The notes: generated by a model from the sequence alone, not told the origin. A DNA stretch of 64,000 bases from Epilithonimonas xixisoli (GCF_004365655.1 NZ_SOEO01000001.1:1178001-1242000), one strand, 5' to 3'. Numbered from the stretch's first letter, positions 8,853-17,509 are shown. Translations and numbers: made by a program.

Positions 8853-9416
8853 TTATTGATAACCTTTTAACAAATCCTTTAATTTCAACAATGCATTCCG
8901 CATTTTCGTCTTCACTGTTCCCAGTGGTATTTGGAGTTTTTCACAAATTTCGCTTTGGGTCATGCCCTGGTAGTACGCCATATCTATGATTTCTCTCTTG
9001 TCCTGGTCGAGACCTTTCAGCATATCGGAGAAGCCGGTATGATCGGATTCTTCATTAGTCGCAGAAAGTTCTGTAATGTTATATACGAAATCCGGAAGCG
9101 GTTGGTTTTTGAGTTCGTTCTGGAAATTTTTGGACTTGAGATAGTCGATGGCAGTATGGCGGGCAATATTGATCATCCACGTGTAGAAGCGGCCTTTGGA
9201 AGCATCGTACTGGTGGATGGAGTTCCAGATTTTGACAAAAACGTCCTGGATGATTTCTTCTGTATATTCTTTGGAATGTACAATTCGGAGGATGACACCA
9301 TACAGCGCACCAGAATAGTGATCATACAAATGATGAAAACCATTTTCGTTTTTCTCTTTCAGTAAAACGATGAGTTGCTCTTCCGAATAGTTTGTTTTGA
9401 TAAGAATATATTTCAA
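8853..9416 (-). CDS. RNA polymerase ECF sigma factor (sigma-70 family)
   Basis: This 187-residue sigma factor has region 2 (FHHLYDHYSGALYGVILRIV, then EEIIQDVFVKIWNSI and GRFYTWMINIARHTAIDYLKS) and region 4 (LDQDKREIIDMAYYQGMTQSEICEKL, then IPLGTVKTKMRNALLKLKDLL). It most resembles RskA-linked ECF sigmas. The only in-frame start is the TTG at 9416, which directly follows a TACATTTG -7-like box, so the exact start is uncertain. It heads an operon with the anti-sigma gene and is divergent from the ferritin-like pair across about 275 bases. Confidence 0.88.
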   Translation of the reverse strand: MKYILIKTNYSEEQLIVLLKEKNENGFHHLYDHYSGALYGVILRIVHSKEYTEEIIQDVFVKIWNSIHQYDASKGRFYTWMINIARHTAIDYLKSKNFQNELKNQPLPDFVYNITELSATNEESDHTGFSDMLKGLDQDKREIIDMAYYQGMTQSEICEKLQIPLGTVKTKMRNALLKLKDLLKGYQ

Positions 9417-9692
9417 TTCAAATGTAGTGAAATAATGTAAATGACAAACAAATTATTAAAAATATTTTATTCCAAGACCAATAACCCAAAATCCTTAGTA
9501 ATTATTCAAAAATATAAGACTTATGTCGTGTTTTTTGTAAGATTAAATCAAAAATAGCACACTTAGTCAAAAATTAAATTATTGATTGATAGCGATTTAA
9601 AAATAATTTCAAAAAAAATAAATCTAAAATCTACCAAAGCCTCGTAGATGATAGTAACACCCACAACAACATATTAACTTTAAAATAATATT

Positions 9693-10403
9693 ATGAAAAA
9701 AACAATTAATGTCTCCAATCAAGGTGCAAGCCTGGATACCGGAAGACGAAACTTTTTGAAACTCAGCGGTATTGGTCTTGCAATGGCAGGTCTTGCGCTG
9801 GTAGGATGTAACGATGATGATATGATGATAGATAATGGTGGCAACGTCTTTGATCTTGGAAAAGGCGATGTAGGTGTGCTAAACTATGCCTACGCTCTGG
9901 AACAATTAGAAGCCGATTTTTACAGCAAAGTGGTGAATAATTTCTACCCCGGAATATCCAGTCTGGAGAGGGAGGTCTTAACAGATCTTTACCACCACGA
10001 GGTGATTCATAGAGATTTTTTCAAAGCGGCGATCAGTGGTGCAACGTCCAATGTATTGCCAACGCTTGAGTTCCAATATCCCAATGTCAACTTCAATGAT
10101 AGAAACTCTGTCTTGGCAACTGCAAAAGCATTGGAAGATACTGGTGTAGCGGCTTACAACGGCGCAGGAAAATACATTACCACGCCAGATTATCTGGTGA
10201 TAGCGGGCAAAATAGTTTCTGTAGAAGCTCGCCATGCGGCCGCGATTCGTAATCTAATCAATCCTGGATCTGCAGATTTTTCTGGGGATGATGTGATAGA
10301 TGCCAATGGTCTGGATGTGGCAAAAGAGCCTAAGGACATTGTAATGGCAGCAGGTGGTTTTATCAAAACGCCATTCACTTGGAAAGAAAGAAACATTGGT
10401 TAA
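9693..10403 (+). CDS. Ferritin-like domain protein, Tat-type lipoprotein
   Basis: This 236-residue protein begins with a twin-arginine signal (TGRRNFLKLSGIGLAMAGLALVG) ending in a lipobox cysteine (LVGC), so it is predicted to be exported folded and anchored by lipid. The mature part is a ferritin-like four-helix domain of the Ferritin_2 type. Helix motifs with metal-ligand spacing are ALEQLEADFY, LYHHEVIHRDFF, ALEDTGVAAYNGAG and SVEARHAAAIR. Its substrate is unknown; relatives are studied mostly as desiccation- or stress-induced proteins. It is followed 24 bases later by a second member and is divergent from the ECF sigma operon. Confidence 0.85.
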   Translation: MKKTINVSNQGASLDTGRRNFLKLSGIGLAMAGLALVGCNDDDMMIDNGGNVFDLGKGDVGVLNYAYALEQLEADFYSKVVNNFYPGISSLEREVLTDLYHHEVIHRDFFKAAISGATSNVLPTLEFQYPNVNFNDRNSVLATAKALEDTGVAAYNGAGKYITTPDYLVIAGKIVSVEARHAAAIRNLINPGSADFSGDDVIDANGLDVAKEPKDIVMAAGGFIKTPFTWKERNIG

Positions 10404-10427
10404 TTATTCATTTCAAAATCGATTATT

Positions 10428-11243
10428 ATGAACATTCTTAAAATATTAGATAAACTTTCTGATGATAAATTCTTTACCACAGAAATCTCAAGATTAGACT
10501 CGCTCACTGGCATTACAAATTTTGGAAAAAAAGCAGCAGTAGCGGCAGTTCCCGTAGGATTGGGAGCAATGATGACCACTTCTGTAAAAGCTGAGACAAG
10601 CACAGCAACTGCATCAACCACGATGTTCAAAAGTGCGTTGACAGATGCTTTGCAATTGGCTTTGACATTAGAATACCTGGAAGATGAGTATTACCGTATT
10701 GGCTTGGCAACTTCTGGACTTATCCAAAATGCTGACAGAACCGTTTTTATGCAAATCTCAAAACACGAAACGGCGCACGTGGCCTTTCTGAAAACGGCTT
10801 TGACTTCCTTAGGACAGACACCAGGAACCAAACCAACTTTTGATTTTACAGCAGGTGGAAATTTTTCTCCGTTTACAGATTACAATCAATTTCTAATTCT
10901 AGCTCAGGCCTTTGAGGATACGGGAGTTAGAGCCTACAAAGGACAGGCAGGAAATGTGATGTCCAACAAAGATATCTTGCAGGCCGCACTTCAAATCCAT
11001 TCTGTAGAGGCGAGACATGCTGCGCAAGTTAGAAGAATGAGAGCCAACAAAGGCTGGATAGAATTAGCCAATGGTGGGAATATGCCGGCAGCAACCAATG
11101 CTGTGTACGCTGGCGAAGGCGTAACCAATCAAGCAGGATTCAATACAGCGAGTGCCTTTGGCCCTGAAGCAGGATCTGCAGCTTATGACGAAGTATTGAG
11201 CGGCTCAGATGCCGCTGCCATTGCAGGAATATTCATAGCATAA
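10428..11243 (+). CDS. Ferritin-like domain protein
   Basis: This 271-residue second member of the pair carries the same ferritin-like core as its neighbour: LTLEYLEDEYYRIGLA, ISKHETAHVAFLKTAL, QAFEDTGVRAYKGQAG and SVEARHAAQVRRMR. All four helices keep their E/H ligands. The N-terminus (about 1-65) has a hydrophobic stretch AAVAAVPVGLGAMM after a basic patch FGKKA but no twin arginine. It may be exported by another route or stay attached to the first protein. A C-terminal tail after WIELANG is low in charge. The operon ends in a terminator. Confidence 0.82.
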   Translation: MNILKILDKLSDDKFFTTEISRLDSLTGITNFGKKAAVAAVPVGLGAMMTTSVKAETSTATASTTMFKSALTDALQLALTLEYLEDEYYRIGLATSGLIQNADRTVFMQISKHETAHVAFLKTALTSLGQTPGTKPTFDFTAGGNFSPFTDYNQFLILAQAFEDTGVRAYKGQAGNVMSNKDILQAALQIHSVEARHAAQVRRMRANKGWIELANGGNMPAATNAVYAGEGVTNQAGFNTASAFGPEAGSAAYDEVLSGSDAAAIAGIFIA

Positions 11244-11265
11244 CAAGTCGTAATATTTTATTTTA

Positions 11266-11305
11266 AAGAATCCTTTTCCTTATTTCTGAGGAAGAGGATT
11301 TTTAT
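11266..11305 (+). terminator. Terminator after the ferritin-like pair
   Basis: AATCCTTTTCCT pairs with AGGAAGAGGATT (one G-U) and is followed by a T-run. It lies between convergent genes. Confidence 0.8.
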
Positions 11306-11314
11306 TAATTATCA

Positions 11315-13510
11315 TCACAAACTCAGTATAATTCCATTTTCTTTCAGTTGCTGAATTGGTTTTGAAAACCAGAACAATTCGAAATCTTCAAAGTTTTCTT
11401 CAAACTGAGTTTTAAGTTGTTGCAGCGTTATTTTCTTTGGATTTTGGATGTGATTATCTTCTAAAATCTGGATGAGCCAATCGCCTTTTTCTTTCTCAAG
11501 TTCTATTTTGACAATATTCGTTTTCAGGTGAAAAATAATCTGTTTCAGTTCCCAAGAATTTCCTTTTTTTGTTTTAATAATGTCTTTCGCAATGACATTT
11601 TTGTCCAGAAAAACCAGTTTGGAGTTGGCTTTGAAACTGAAATTATCGTCCTCCAAAAGACTGTCGTGGATGTAATCCGGATGGATTGTGGTTCTCGGAA
11701 TTTTAAAATCAAACCAATCCTGCAAAGGCAATTCAAAATTGATTCCGTGCATATAATTGAACAAAGATTTCTTCAATCCAAAACTGAATTTGCTGTGATC
11801 GATTCCGGTTTTATCTGTAAAATCAATGTCATTATTAGCAAACAAAATTTCTTGTTTCATCTGAATCACACCATATTCCTCAGGATTGATTCCGACAGGT
11901 GAGTGCGCCGTCATCGCAAACTGATGCCAAAAGCCACTTTGCAAAATTCCCATCTCAAAAAGCTGACGAACCATTTCCAAAGAATCCACCGTTTCCTGAA
12001 CGGTTTGGGTCGGGTAGCCGTACATCAAATAAGCGTGAACCATAATCCCAGCTTCCGTAAAATTCCTGGTCACTCTCGCCACTTGATCTACGGAAACGCC
12101 TTTGTCTATTAGTTTTAATAATCGGTCACTCGCCACTTCCAATCCGCCAGAAACCGCAACACAACCAGATATTTTCAAAAGAAAACAGAGATCTTGAGTG
12201 AAACTTTTTTCGAATCTAATATTGGTCCACCAAGTTACGACCAGATTTCGCCGCAAAATTTCCAACGCCACTTCACGCATCAACGCTGGTGGAGCGGCTT
12301 CATCTACAAAATGGAAACCAGTTTCGCCAGTTTGCTGGATGAGTTCCTCCATTCTATCCACTAGAATTTTGGCAGAAATAGGTTCGTAGATTTTGATATA
12401 ATCCAAAGAAATATCGCAAAAAGTACATTTGCCCCAGTAGCAACCATGCGCCATTGTCAGCTTGTTCCATCGGCCATCACTCCACAAACTGTGCATGGGA
12501 TTTGCCACTTCGATGACAGAAATGTAGCGGTTCAATTGTAAATCCGAATAATCGGGCGTTCCAATTTCGGATTGTTTATAATCGTGTCTTTTGGAATTAT
12601 TTTTATAAACGACTTCACCGTTTTCCAATAAGAAAGTACGTTTGAAATCTGACTCTTCGTTGGATTTATTTGCAAGAACATTTTCACAAACTAATTCAAG
12701 CGGTATTTCGCCATCGTCTAAAGTAATGAAATCAAAAAATTCGAAAACTCTTTTATCTTTGACTTCTCTAAGTTCGGTATTCGGAAAACCTCCGCCCATT
12801 GCGGTTTTGATGTACGGATAATGTTCTTTGATAAACTTTGCAGATCGAAAAGCAGAGTACAAATTCCCTGGAAACGGAACGGAAAAACAAACCAATTTCG
12901 GCTGAACCAAATCCAGATTTTCTTTCAGAATTCTTAAAGTGAAATCATCTATAAAAGTCTGATTATCATTTAATTTAAAATATAATTCATCAAAAGAATT
13001 GGCGCTTTTTCCCAAGCGTTCTGCATATCTACTGAATCCAAAATCTGAATCCACATTTTCGACAATATAGTCCGAAAGATCTTCTAAATATAATGTAGCC
13101 AAATGTTTCGCCTTGTCCTGCAATCCCATATTTCCGAAAGCAAATTCCATATCATCCAACTGATTGAATCGGGAAGCTTCCGGAAGGAAATTCATAGAAC
13201 AAATCTGCCTTGCCAACGTCGGATTTTGATTCTGCAAAAAGAGAATCACCTGATCGATGGTTTTAATATATTCTTCGCGAAGCGCAAAAATCCGCTGAGA
13301 ATTTTCGGAAGAATTTTGAATATCAATTTTTTTCTTAAATATCTTTTGAATGCCATCTTTGGAAAACAATTCCAAAATCACTTCGATACCCAAATCCATC
13401 TGATAAGACGAAATATTTTTGGTATTCAGAAAACCTTTGATGTACGCCGTCGCCGGATAAGGCGTGTTGAGTTGCGTGAAAGGTGGCGTGATGAGCAGAA
13501 GATCTTTCAA
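11315..13510 (-). CDS. B12-binding domain radical SAM protein
   Basis: This 731-residue protein has an N-terminal cobalamin-binding-like Rossmann region (LLLITPPFTQLNTPYPATAYIKGFL; later PKLVCFSVPFPGNLYSAFR and AMGGGFPNTELREV). The radical SAM domain begins at AHGCYWGKCTFCDISL. The cluster motif reads C-YWGK-C-TF-C, that is CX4CX2C rather than the common CX3CX2C. Later radical SAM features are ISGCVAVSGGLEVASDRLL and VHAYLMYGYPTQT. Relatives include methyltransferases and enzymes of cofactor or lipid biosynthesis; the reaction here is unknown. It is monocistronic, with an XRE regulator upstream in the same orientation (42-base gap). Confidence 0.85.
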   Translation of the reverse strand: MKDLLLITPPFTQLNTPYPATAYIKGFLNTKNISSYQMDLGIEVILELFSKDGIQKIFKKKIDIQNSSENSQRIFALREEYIKTIDQVILFLQNQNPTLARQICSMNFLPEASRFNQLDDMEFAFGNMGLQDKAKHLATLYLEDLSDYIVENVDSDFGFSRYAERLGKSANSFDELYFKLNDNQTFIDDFTLRILKENLDLVQPKLVCFSVPFPGNLYSAFRSAKFIKEHYPYIKTAMGGGFPNTELREVKDKRVFEFFDFITLDDGEIPLELVCENVLANKSNEESDFKRTFLLENGEVVYKNNSKRHDYKQSEIGTPDYSDLQLNRYISVIEVANPMHSLWSDGRWNKLTMAHGCYWGKCTFCDISLDYIKIYEPISAKILVDRMEELIQQTGETGFHFVDEAAPPALMREVALEILRRNLVVTWWTNIRFEKSFTQDLCFLLKISGCVAVSGGLEVASDRLLKLIDKGVSVDQVARVTRNFTEAGIMVHAYLMYGYPTQTVQETVDSLEMVRQLFEMGILQSGFWHQFAMTAHSPVGINPEEYGVIQMKQEILFANNDIDFTDKTGIDHSKFSFGLKKSLFNYMHGINFELPLQDWFDFKIPRTTIHPDYIHDSLLEDDNFSFKANSKLVFLDKNVIAKDIIKTKKGNSWELKQIIFHLKTNIVKIELEKEKGDWLIQILEDNHIQNPKKITLQQLKTQFEENFEDFELFWFSKPIQQLKENGIILSL

Positions 13511-13552
13511 AAGAAAATTTTTGCAAAGATAAGTTTTCTAAAATTTGAAATC

Positions 13553-14074
13553 TTAGTTTTCAAAAGTTTCAAAGGTTCCGTCTTCGTAAAAGAAAACAAT
13601 TCTTTTCACATTCTTCTTTTTTGAATCGTGTTTTTGACTCAAATTTTCTAATCGCTGAGAATCGGATAAAATATTTTTTTCTGACTTGTGATAGGAAATA
13701 TTGGATTCTCGCGCATTTTCATTTTTTGTAGAATTTTGTGGAGTGTCATCTTTTCCAAAGTTCTCGTCATCTATCAAAGAAAACAAATCTGGCAAAGACG
13801 GTTTTTTCTTCTCTACAACTTCTGGTTTTTCTTTAACTATAGGTTCAGATTCTTTTTCCGAGATTAACATTTTGCCTTCTCCAGTGATTAGCCAACTCCA
13901 TTCAAATTCTGGAAAAGCGGTTTTTATTTTGGTAATGAAATCGAGAGAAGGTTTGTTACGTCCAGAAATAATATGAGAAATGCTCGATCGTTGCACACCA
14001 ATTTCTTCTGCAAATTCTGCCGGCGATAATTCTGAATGTTCTATTACTTTTGTAAATCTATTGCTGAAATCCAT
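13553..14074 (-). CDS. XRE-family helix-turn-helix regulator
   Basis: This 173-residue protein has an N-terminal HTH_3 domain (about 1-65): RFTKVIEHSELSPAEFAEEIG, then VQRSSISHIISGRNKPSLDF with the recognition helix. WSWLITGEGKML follows, as in small phage-type repressors. Residues about 80-150 are charged, low-complexity and probably disordered. A short conserved tail KRIVFFYEDGTFETFEN ends the protein. The start region is surrounded by five TTACnnnnGTAA-type palindromes (14044-14143), which makes autoregulation likely. A -7-like TACATTTG ends 4 bases before the ATG, so the mRNA may be leaderless. Confidence 0.85.
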   Translation of the reverse strand: MDFSNRFTKVIEHSELSPAEFAEEIGVQRSSISHIISGRNKPSLDFITKIKTAFPEFEWSWLITGEGKMLISEKESEPIVKEKPEVVEKKKPSLPDLFSLIDDENFGKDDTPQNSTKNENARESNISYHKSEKNILSDSQRLENLSQKHDSKKKNVKRIVFFYEDGTFETFEN

Positions 14075-14143
14075 TTTACAAATGTAATTAAAATTGTTTA
14101 CAATTGTTTTACATTTGTAACCGAGGGTTATTTACTTTTGTAA
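14044..14143. promoter_or_regulatory. Operator array TTACnnnnGTAA at the XRE gene start
   Basis: Four exact matches to the palindrome TTACnnnnGTAA lie at 14044-14055 (TTTT core, inside codons 7-10), 14076-14087 (AAAT), 14109-14120 (ATTT) and 14132-14143 (TTTT). A fifth, imperfect one (TTACAATTGTTT) lies at 14098-14109. Start-to-start spacings of the exact sites are 32, 33 and 23 bases, close to whole helical turns. They overlap the XRE start and the region upstream, where its promoter must be. Confidence 0.65.
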
Positions 14144-14233
14144 ACTGCTTGAAACAATATTTTAATAACAAAAAATCAGTAAGTTATAAATTTAAATTGA
14201 TTTTGTAAATTATCAATTGTGGATAACTTAGAC

Positions 14234-14887
14234 TTATTCACTTTTTAATTTTCTGTTACGAAAGAGTAACCAAATCGATGTGGATAAAAGTAAAACTGAG
14301 ATAAACCCAATAATAATTATCAGCAGTTTTTGATGGGAATTTTCTCTTTGTAGAGTATTTACTTCATTATTTAGACGAATAATCTCTCTGTTAGGTTGGT
14401 TAAAAGGATCCTCAACTATAAGATCAACATCCAAAGAATCTGAAATCTTGGAGTTTTCAATATCTATTTTGTATTGTTTGCTTAAGCTCTCTAATGTTAT
14501 TATTTCTTCAGAAGATATTTCGGTTAATTTTTTACTGTAAAGACATTTGTGGGAAAAGAGAAATCCAGTATCCGGTTCTTCATAAGCAAAGATTAGATAT
14601 TCATCTTTTTCATCGAAAATAACATCGCAAGAATGGACTTGTGAACCAAAAAGAGTAGCTTGTTGGGTATAAAAATTATTGTAGGTTTCTCCTTTATAAA
14701 GACTTTTTATCTGAACTTTACTAACATAATCTTCCAAAGTCCCTAAACCAGAAGGTGTTTTTTGCACATCAAAAACACGCCCGATAAAAACATAATGTGC
14801 ACTTTCAAATGATTGTTTCAGACTCATATTTTCGCATTTGCAAGCAAAAATGTTAATCGAAAATAAAAGTGCAAAAAGCGTTTTCAT
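14234..14887 (-). CDS. TIMP/netrin-like domain protein with C-terminal membrane anchor
   Basis: This 217-residue protein has a signal peptide (MKTLFALLFSINIFA) followed at once by CKCENMSLKQSFESAHYVFIGRVFDV, then strands through VQIKSLYKGE and a second cysteine pair (HSCDV, SHKCLY). A CxC right after the cleavage site followed by a 'V(F)xGxV' strand is the pattern of TIMP/NTR-like OB-fold domains. A coiled-coil-like stretch (about 165-190, REIIRLNNEVNTLQRENSHQK) leads to a transmembrane segment LLIIIIGFISVLLLSTSIWLLF and a short basic tail. The domain would face the periplasm. Function is unknown. Confidence 0.6.
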   Translation of the reverse strand: MKTLFALLFSINIFACKCENMSLKQSFESAHYVFIGRVFDVQKTPSGLGTLEDYVSKVQIKSLYKGETYNNFYTQQATLFGSQVHSCDVIFDEKDEYLIFAYEEPDTGFLFSHKCLYSKKLTEISSEEIITLESLSKQYKIDIENSKISDSLDVDLIVEDPFNQPNREIIRLNNEVNTLQRENSHQKLLIIIIGFISVLLLSTSIWLLFRNRKLKSE

Positions 14888-14902
14888 TTAGTTTACATTA
14901 AA

Positions 14903-15961
14903 CTAAGACTCTATATTGTGAGGTTTCTTTTCGGGAAACATCAAGGAAGTTGCGATACTTAAAAATAAGATGGATACAATCACAATCAAAGAATGTGAAG
15001 TAGTAAATCCATTATCATCCAGATAGTGGTGGAAGATCATTTTGAGACCGATAAACGTAAGTAACGCAGCCAAACCAATCTTCAGAAATCGGAACTTATT
15101 CACAATTCCGGCCAGTAAGAAGAACATCGATCTAAGTCCGATAATTGCAAAGATATTGGAGAAAAAGACAATGTAAGGATCTTTGGTAATCGAGAATATC
15201 GCTGGAATACTATCAACCGCAAAAATCAAATCTGTAAATTCTACGATAATCAAAACCAGGAACAACGGTGTCATTTTCTTGATGCCATCGATAACGACAA
15301 AGAATTTGTTGCCTACAAATTGGTTATGAACTTTGAAATGTTTTTGGGCAAACTTTACCACAGGATGATGTTGCGGATCTATCTCGTCTTCTTTATTTCT
15401 ATCGATAAACATTTTGACTCCCGTATATATAAGGAAGGCTCCGAAAACGTACATAATCCATTCAAACTTCTGAATCAAAGCAGCACCTATAAATATGAAT
15501 AGGAATCTCATCACAATCGCTCCGAAGATTCCCCAGAACAATACGCGGTGATAATTGCGCGGTGCAACTCCAAATCCTGAAAACACAAGAAGTATAACAA
15601 AGATGTTATCTATAGAAAGCGCATATTCTACCAAATAACCGGTTAGAAATTCGAGGCCAAGATTTTTATTATAAAGCATGATGCTATGCTCCAGATTATC
15701 CGGAATGATCTTGATCGGATGTTTATGCTTTGCAACGACTTCTTGTAATCTCTCGATGCTATCGATCCCGTGGATCTGATGACCGAAGTAGGTAAGGACG
15801 ATATAAAATCCTAAAGAAAGAAGAATTATGAAAACACTCATCAAGCCAGCTTGTTTCAAAGACACCGCTGAATCTTTTTTGTTGAAAACTCCCAAGTCGA
15901 GTAGGAGGAGTGCTAGTATAAATATCAAGAATCCCGAAAGGAATAAAATCTCGTTGCTCAT
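14903..15961 (-). CDS. TerC family integral membrane protein
   Basis: This 352-residue protein has about nine hydrophobic segments and matches TerC/Alx proteins. It shows FILALLLLDLGVFNKKD at the N-terminus, FLTGYLVEYALSIDNIFVILLVF (acidic SxDN motif), and VVIDGIKKMTPLFLVLIIVEFTDLIFAVDSIPAI with the second acidic motif. Family members are linked to tellurite resistance and, more recently, manganese export; the substrate here cannot be read. It is followed by the NTR-like gene 15 bases downstream. A -7 box (minus TATTTTTG, 15978-15985) precedes it. Confidence 0.92.
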   Translation of the reverse strand: MSNEILFLSGFLIFILALLLLDLGVFNKKDSAVSLKQAGLMSVFIILLSLGFYIVLTYFGHQIHGIDSIERLQEVVAKHKHPIKIIPDNLEHSIMLYNKNLGLEFLTGYLVEYALSIDNIFVILLVFSGFGVAPRNYHRVLFWGIFGAIVMRFLFIFIGAALIQKFEWIMYVFGAFLIYTGVKMFIDRNKEDEIDPQHHPVVKFAQKHFKVHNQFVGNKFFVVIDGIKKMTPLFLVLIIVEFTDLIFAVDSIPAIFSITKDPYIVFFSNIFAIIGLRSMFFLLAGIVNKFRFLKIGLAALLTFIGLKMIFHHYLDDNGFTTSHSLIVIVSILFLSIATSLMFPEKKPHNIES

Positions 15962-16300
15962 CAGTAAAAAATATGAGCAAAAATAGCGAAATTATTATGA
16001 TTTAGACACTTATACATTTGTAAAATATCAATATTTTAAAAGAAATTTTTGTTTAGCATTCTGATGAACAAATGAAAGAATATACTTGTTATCCATATTA
16101 AAGTAGATTTAAAATTGTACTTTAATAAAATTTCATAACGCATTGAAAAATAATGTTTTATTATTTTTAAATAAGAATATATCAATCCACAAAATAATTA
16201 ACAGACAAGTTGTCATTTTAACTTGTTTAATGATTTTACAAATGTAATTGTTATTATTTCAGATTAAATGTTATTTTTGTCAAAATCTAAAAGAGCAATT
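15962..16300. other. Divergent intergenic region, TerC / M14 peptidase
   Basis: This very AT-rich stretch holds the TerC -7 box (15978-15985), a near operator match ATACATTTGTAA (16012-16023), an exact TTACAAATGTAA (16236-16247) and the M14 promoter (16248-16279). I see no coding or RNA gene in it. Confidence 0.55.
16236..16279 (+). promoter_or_regulatory. Promoter of the M14 peptidase with an upstream palindrome
   Basis: A -33 TTG (16248-16250) and a -7 box TATTTTTG (16272-16279) are separated by 21 bases, fitting the Bacteroidota promoter. The palindrome TTACAAATGTAA (16236-16247), identical to one in the XRE array, abuts the -33 element. Confidence 0.5.
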
Positions 16301-17404
16301 ATGAACTACAGTTTTCCTTATTCCAAAAATTCAAACTTCCCAGAACGCTATATTTCTCCAGAAAAATTATTTTCTTACTTACAGGACAATTACAGCAATC
16401 AGATCACAGAAATTGGAAAGTCTGGTTTAGGAAAACCCATCTATATGATGACGCTCGGAAATGGAAATATTCGTGTTGCTGCCTGGTCACAAATGCACGG
16501 CAATGAATCTACTGCGACATTAGCAATGTTGGATCTTCTGGCAATTACAGAGAAACATCCTGAACTCACAGACAAATTATTTTCTTTGATTCAGCTGGAT
16601 TTTATTTTTATGCTAAATCCGGACGGTTCAGAAACTTGGTCTCGCAGAAATGCTTTTGATATAGATCTGAACAGAGATTTCATTAGAACGTCAAGTAGTG
16701 AAATGCGACTTTTGAAATCGATAATTCTGAATGGTAACTATAGCTATCTTTTGAATCTTCACGATCAAAGAACAATTTTTACAACAGATGGCGTTCATCC
16801 TGCAACTTTATCTTTCTTAGCATCGTCGGAAAATATTGAAAGAGATGTGACGGAAAACCGTAAAAAAAGTATGGCGGTGATTGCAGCAATATATCTTCAA
16901 ATGAAACACGTTTTGCCCAATCGAATTGCAAAATATACAGACGAATTTTACCCAACATCTAGCGGAGACAATTTTATGAAATCAGGAATTCCGTCTATTT
17001 TGATTGAAGGCGGTTTTTATGAAAATGATTTGGATCGGAACAAAACCAGAGAGTTTTATACCCAAGCTTTGTATTTTGCTTTGAAAGCTATGTCTGTACT
17101 GAAAGGTGACACATTGAGTTACGAAACATATTTGGATATTCCACAGAATAAAGAAACCCATTTTGATTTGATCTACAGAAATGTAAAACTGAACACAGAG
17201 TTTGAATGCATTATGGATATCGCTGTACAGTACAGAGAAATTCTGGACGAAAATTATAAACTCACATATCAGCCGTACGTGATTGAAGTTGGTGATTTGA
17301 ACCACAAAAAAGCTTGGCAAGAATTAGATTGTACAAATAAGAAATTTGTCTCTATCAAGAAATTCCCAAAACTAGATTCTTTAGTAGATTTCAAAATAGA
17401 ATAA
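16301..17404 (+). CDS. M14 family zinc carboxypeptidase
   Basis: This 367-residue metallopeptidase starts at the ATG at 16301. An in-frame ATG at 16268 overlaps the -7 box, so it is probably not used. Zinc ligands are H66 and E69 in QMHGNEST and H154 in LNLHDQ. The substrate-binding NR pair is in FDIDLNRDF (124-125), and the catalytic glutamate is probably E236 in SILIEGGFYEN. No signal peptide is visible, so a cytoplasmic location is likely; the family hydrolyses peptides or amidated amino acids. The C-terminal 110 residues form an extra domain. It is transcribed alone. Confidence 0.9.
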   Translation: MNYSFPYSKNSNFPERYISPEKLFSYLQDNYSNQITEIGKSGLGKPIYMMTLGNGNIRVAAWSQMHGNESTATLAMLDLLAITEKHPELTDKLFSLIQLDFIFMLNPDGSETWSRRNAFDIDLNRDFIRTSSSEMRLLKSIILNGNYSYLLNLHDQRTIFTTDGVHPATLSFLASSENIERDVTENRKKSMAVIAAIYLQMKHVLPNRIAKYTDEFYPTSSGDNFMKSGIPSILIEGGFYENDLDRNKTREFYTQALYFALKAMSVLKGDTLSYETYLDIPQNKETHFDLIYRNVKLNTEFECIMDIAVQYREILDENYKLTYQPYVIEVGDLNHKKAWQELDCTNKKFVSIKKFPKLDSLVDFKIE

Positions 17405-17501
17405 TTATCTAAATAATAGATTTTATAAAGCATTGTAAATAAACGTTTTACATATTCTATTTAACATAATATAAATTATAGGAAATTTTATAATTATTTC
17501 A

Positions 17502-17509
17502 TATCTTTG
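17502..17509 (+). promoter_or_regulatory. -7 box upstream of the 17.6 kb lipoprotein gene
   Basis: TATCTTTG matches TAnnTTTG and lies 74 bases before the ATG. No -33 element was found. Confidence 0.4.

Noticed and set aside
10400-10630. Minus-strand ORF opposite the second ferritin-like gene
   Set aside because: Shadow of the real gene; composition and hydrophobicity reflect the complementary codons.
14076-14120. TACATTTG boxes in the palindromes taken only as promoters
   Set aside because: Two of the sites would point away from any gene start, and the array symmetry and spacing fit an operator better; one may serve as -7 box too.
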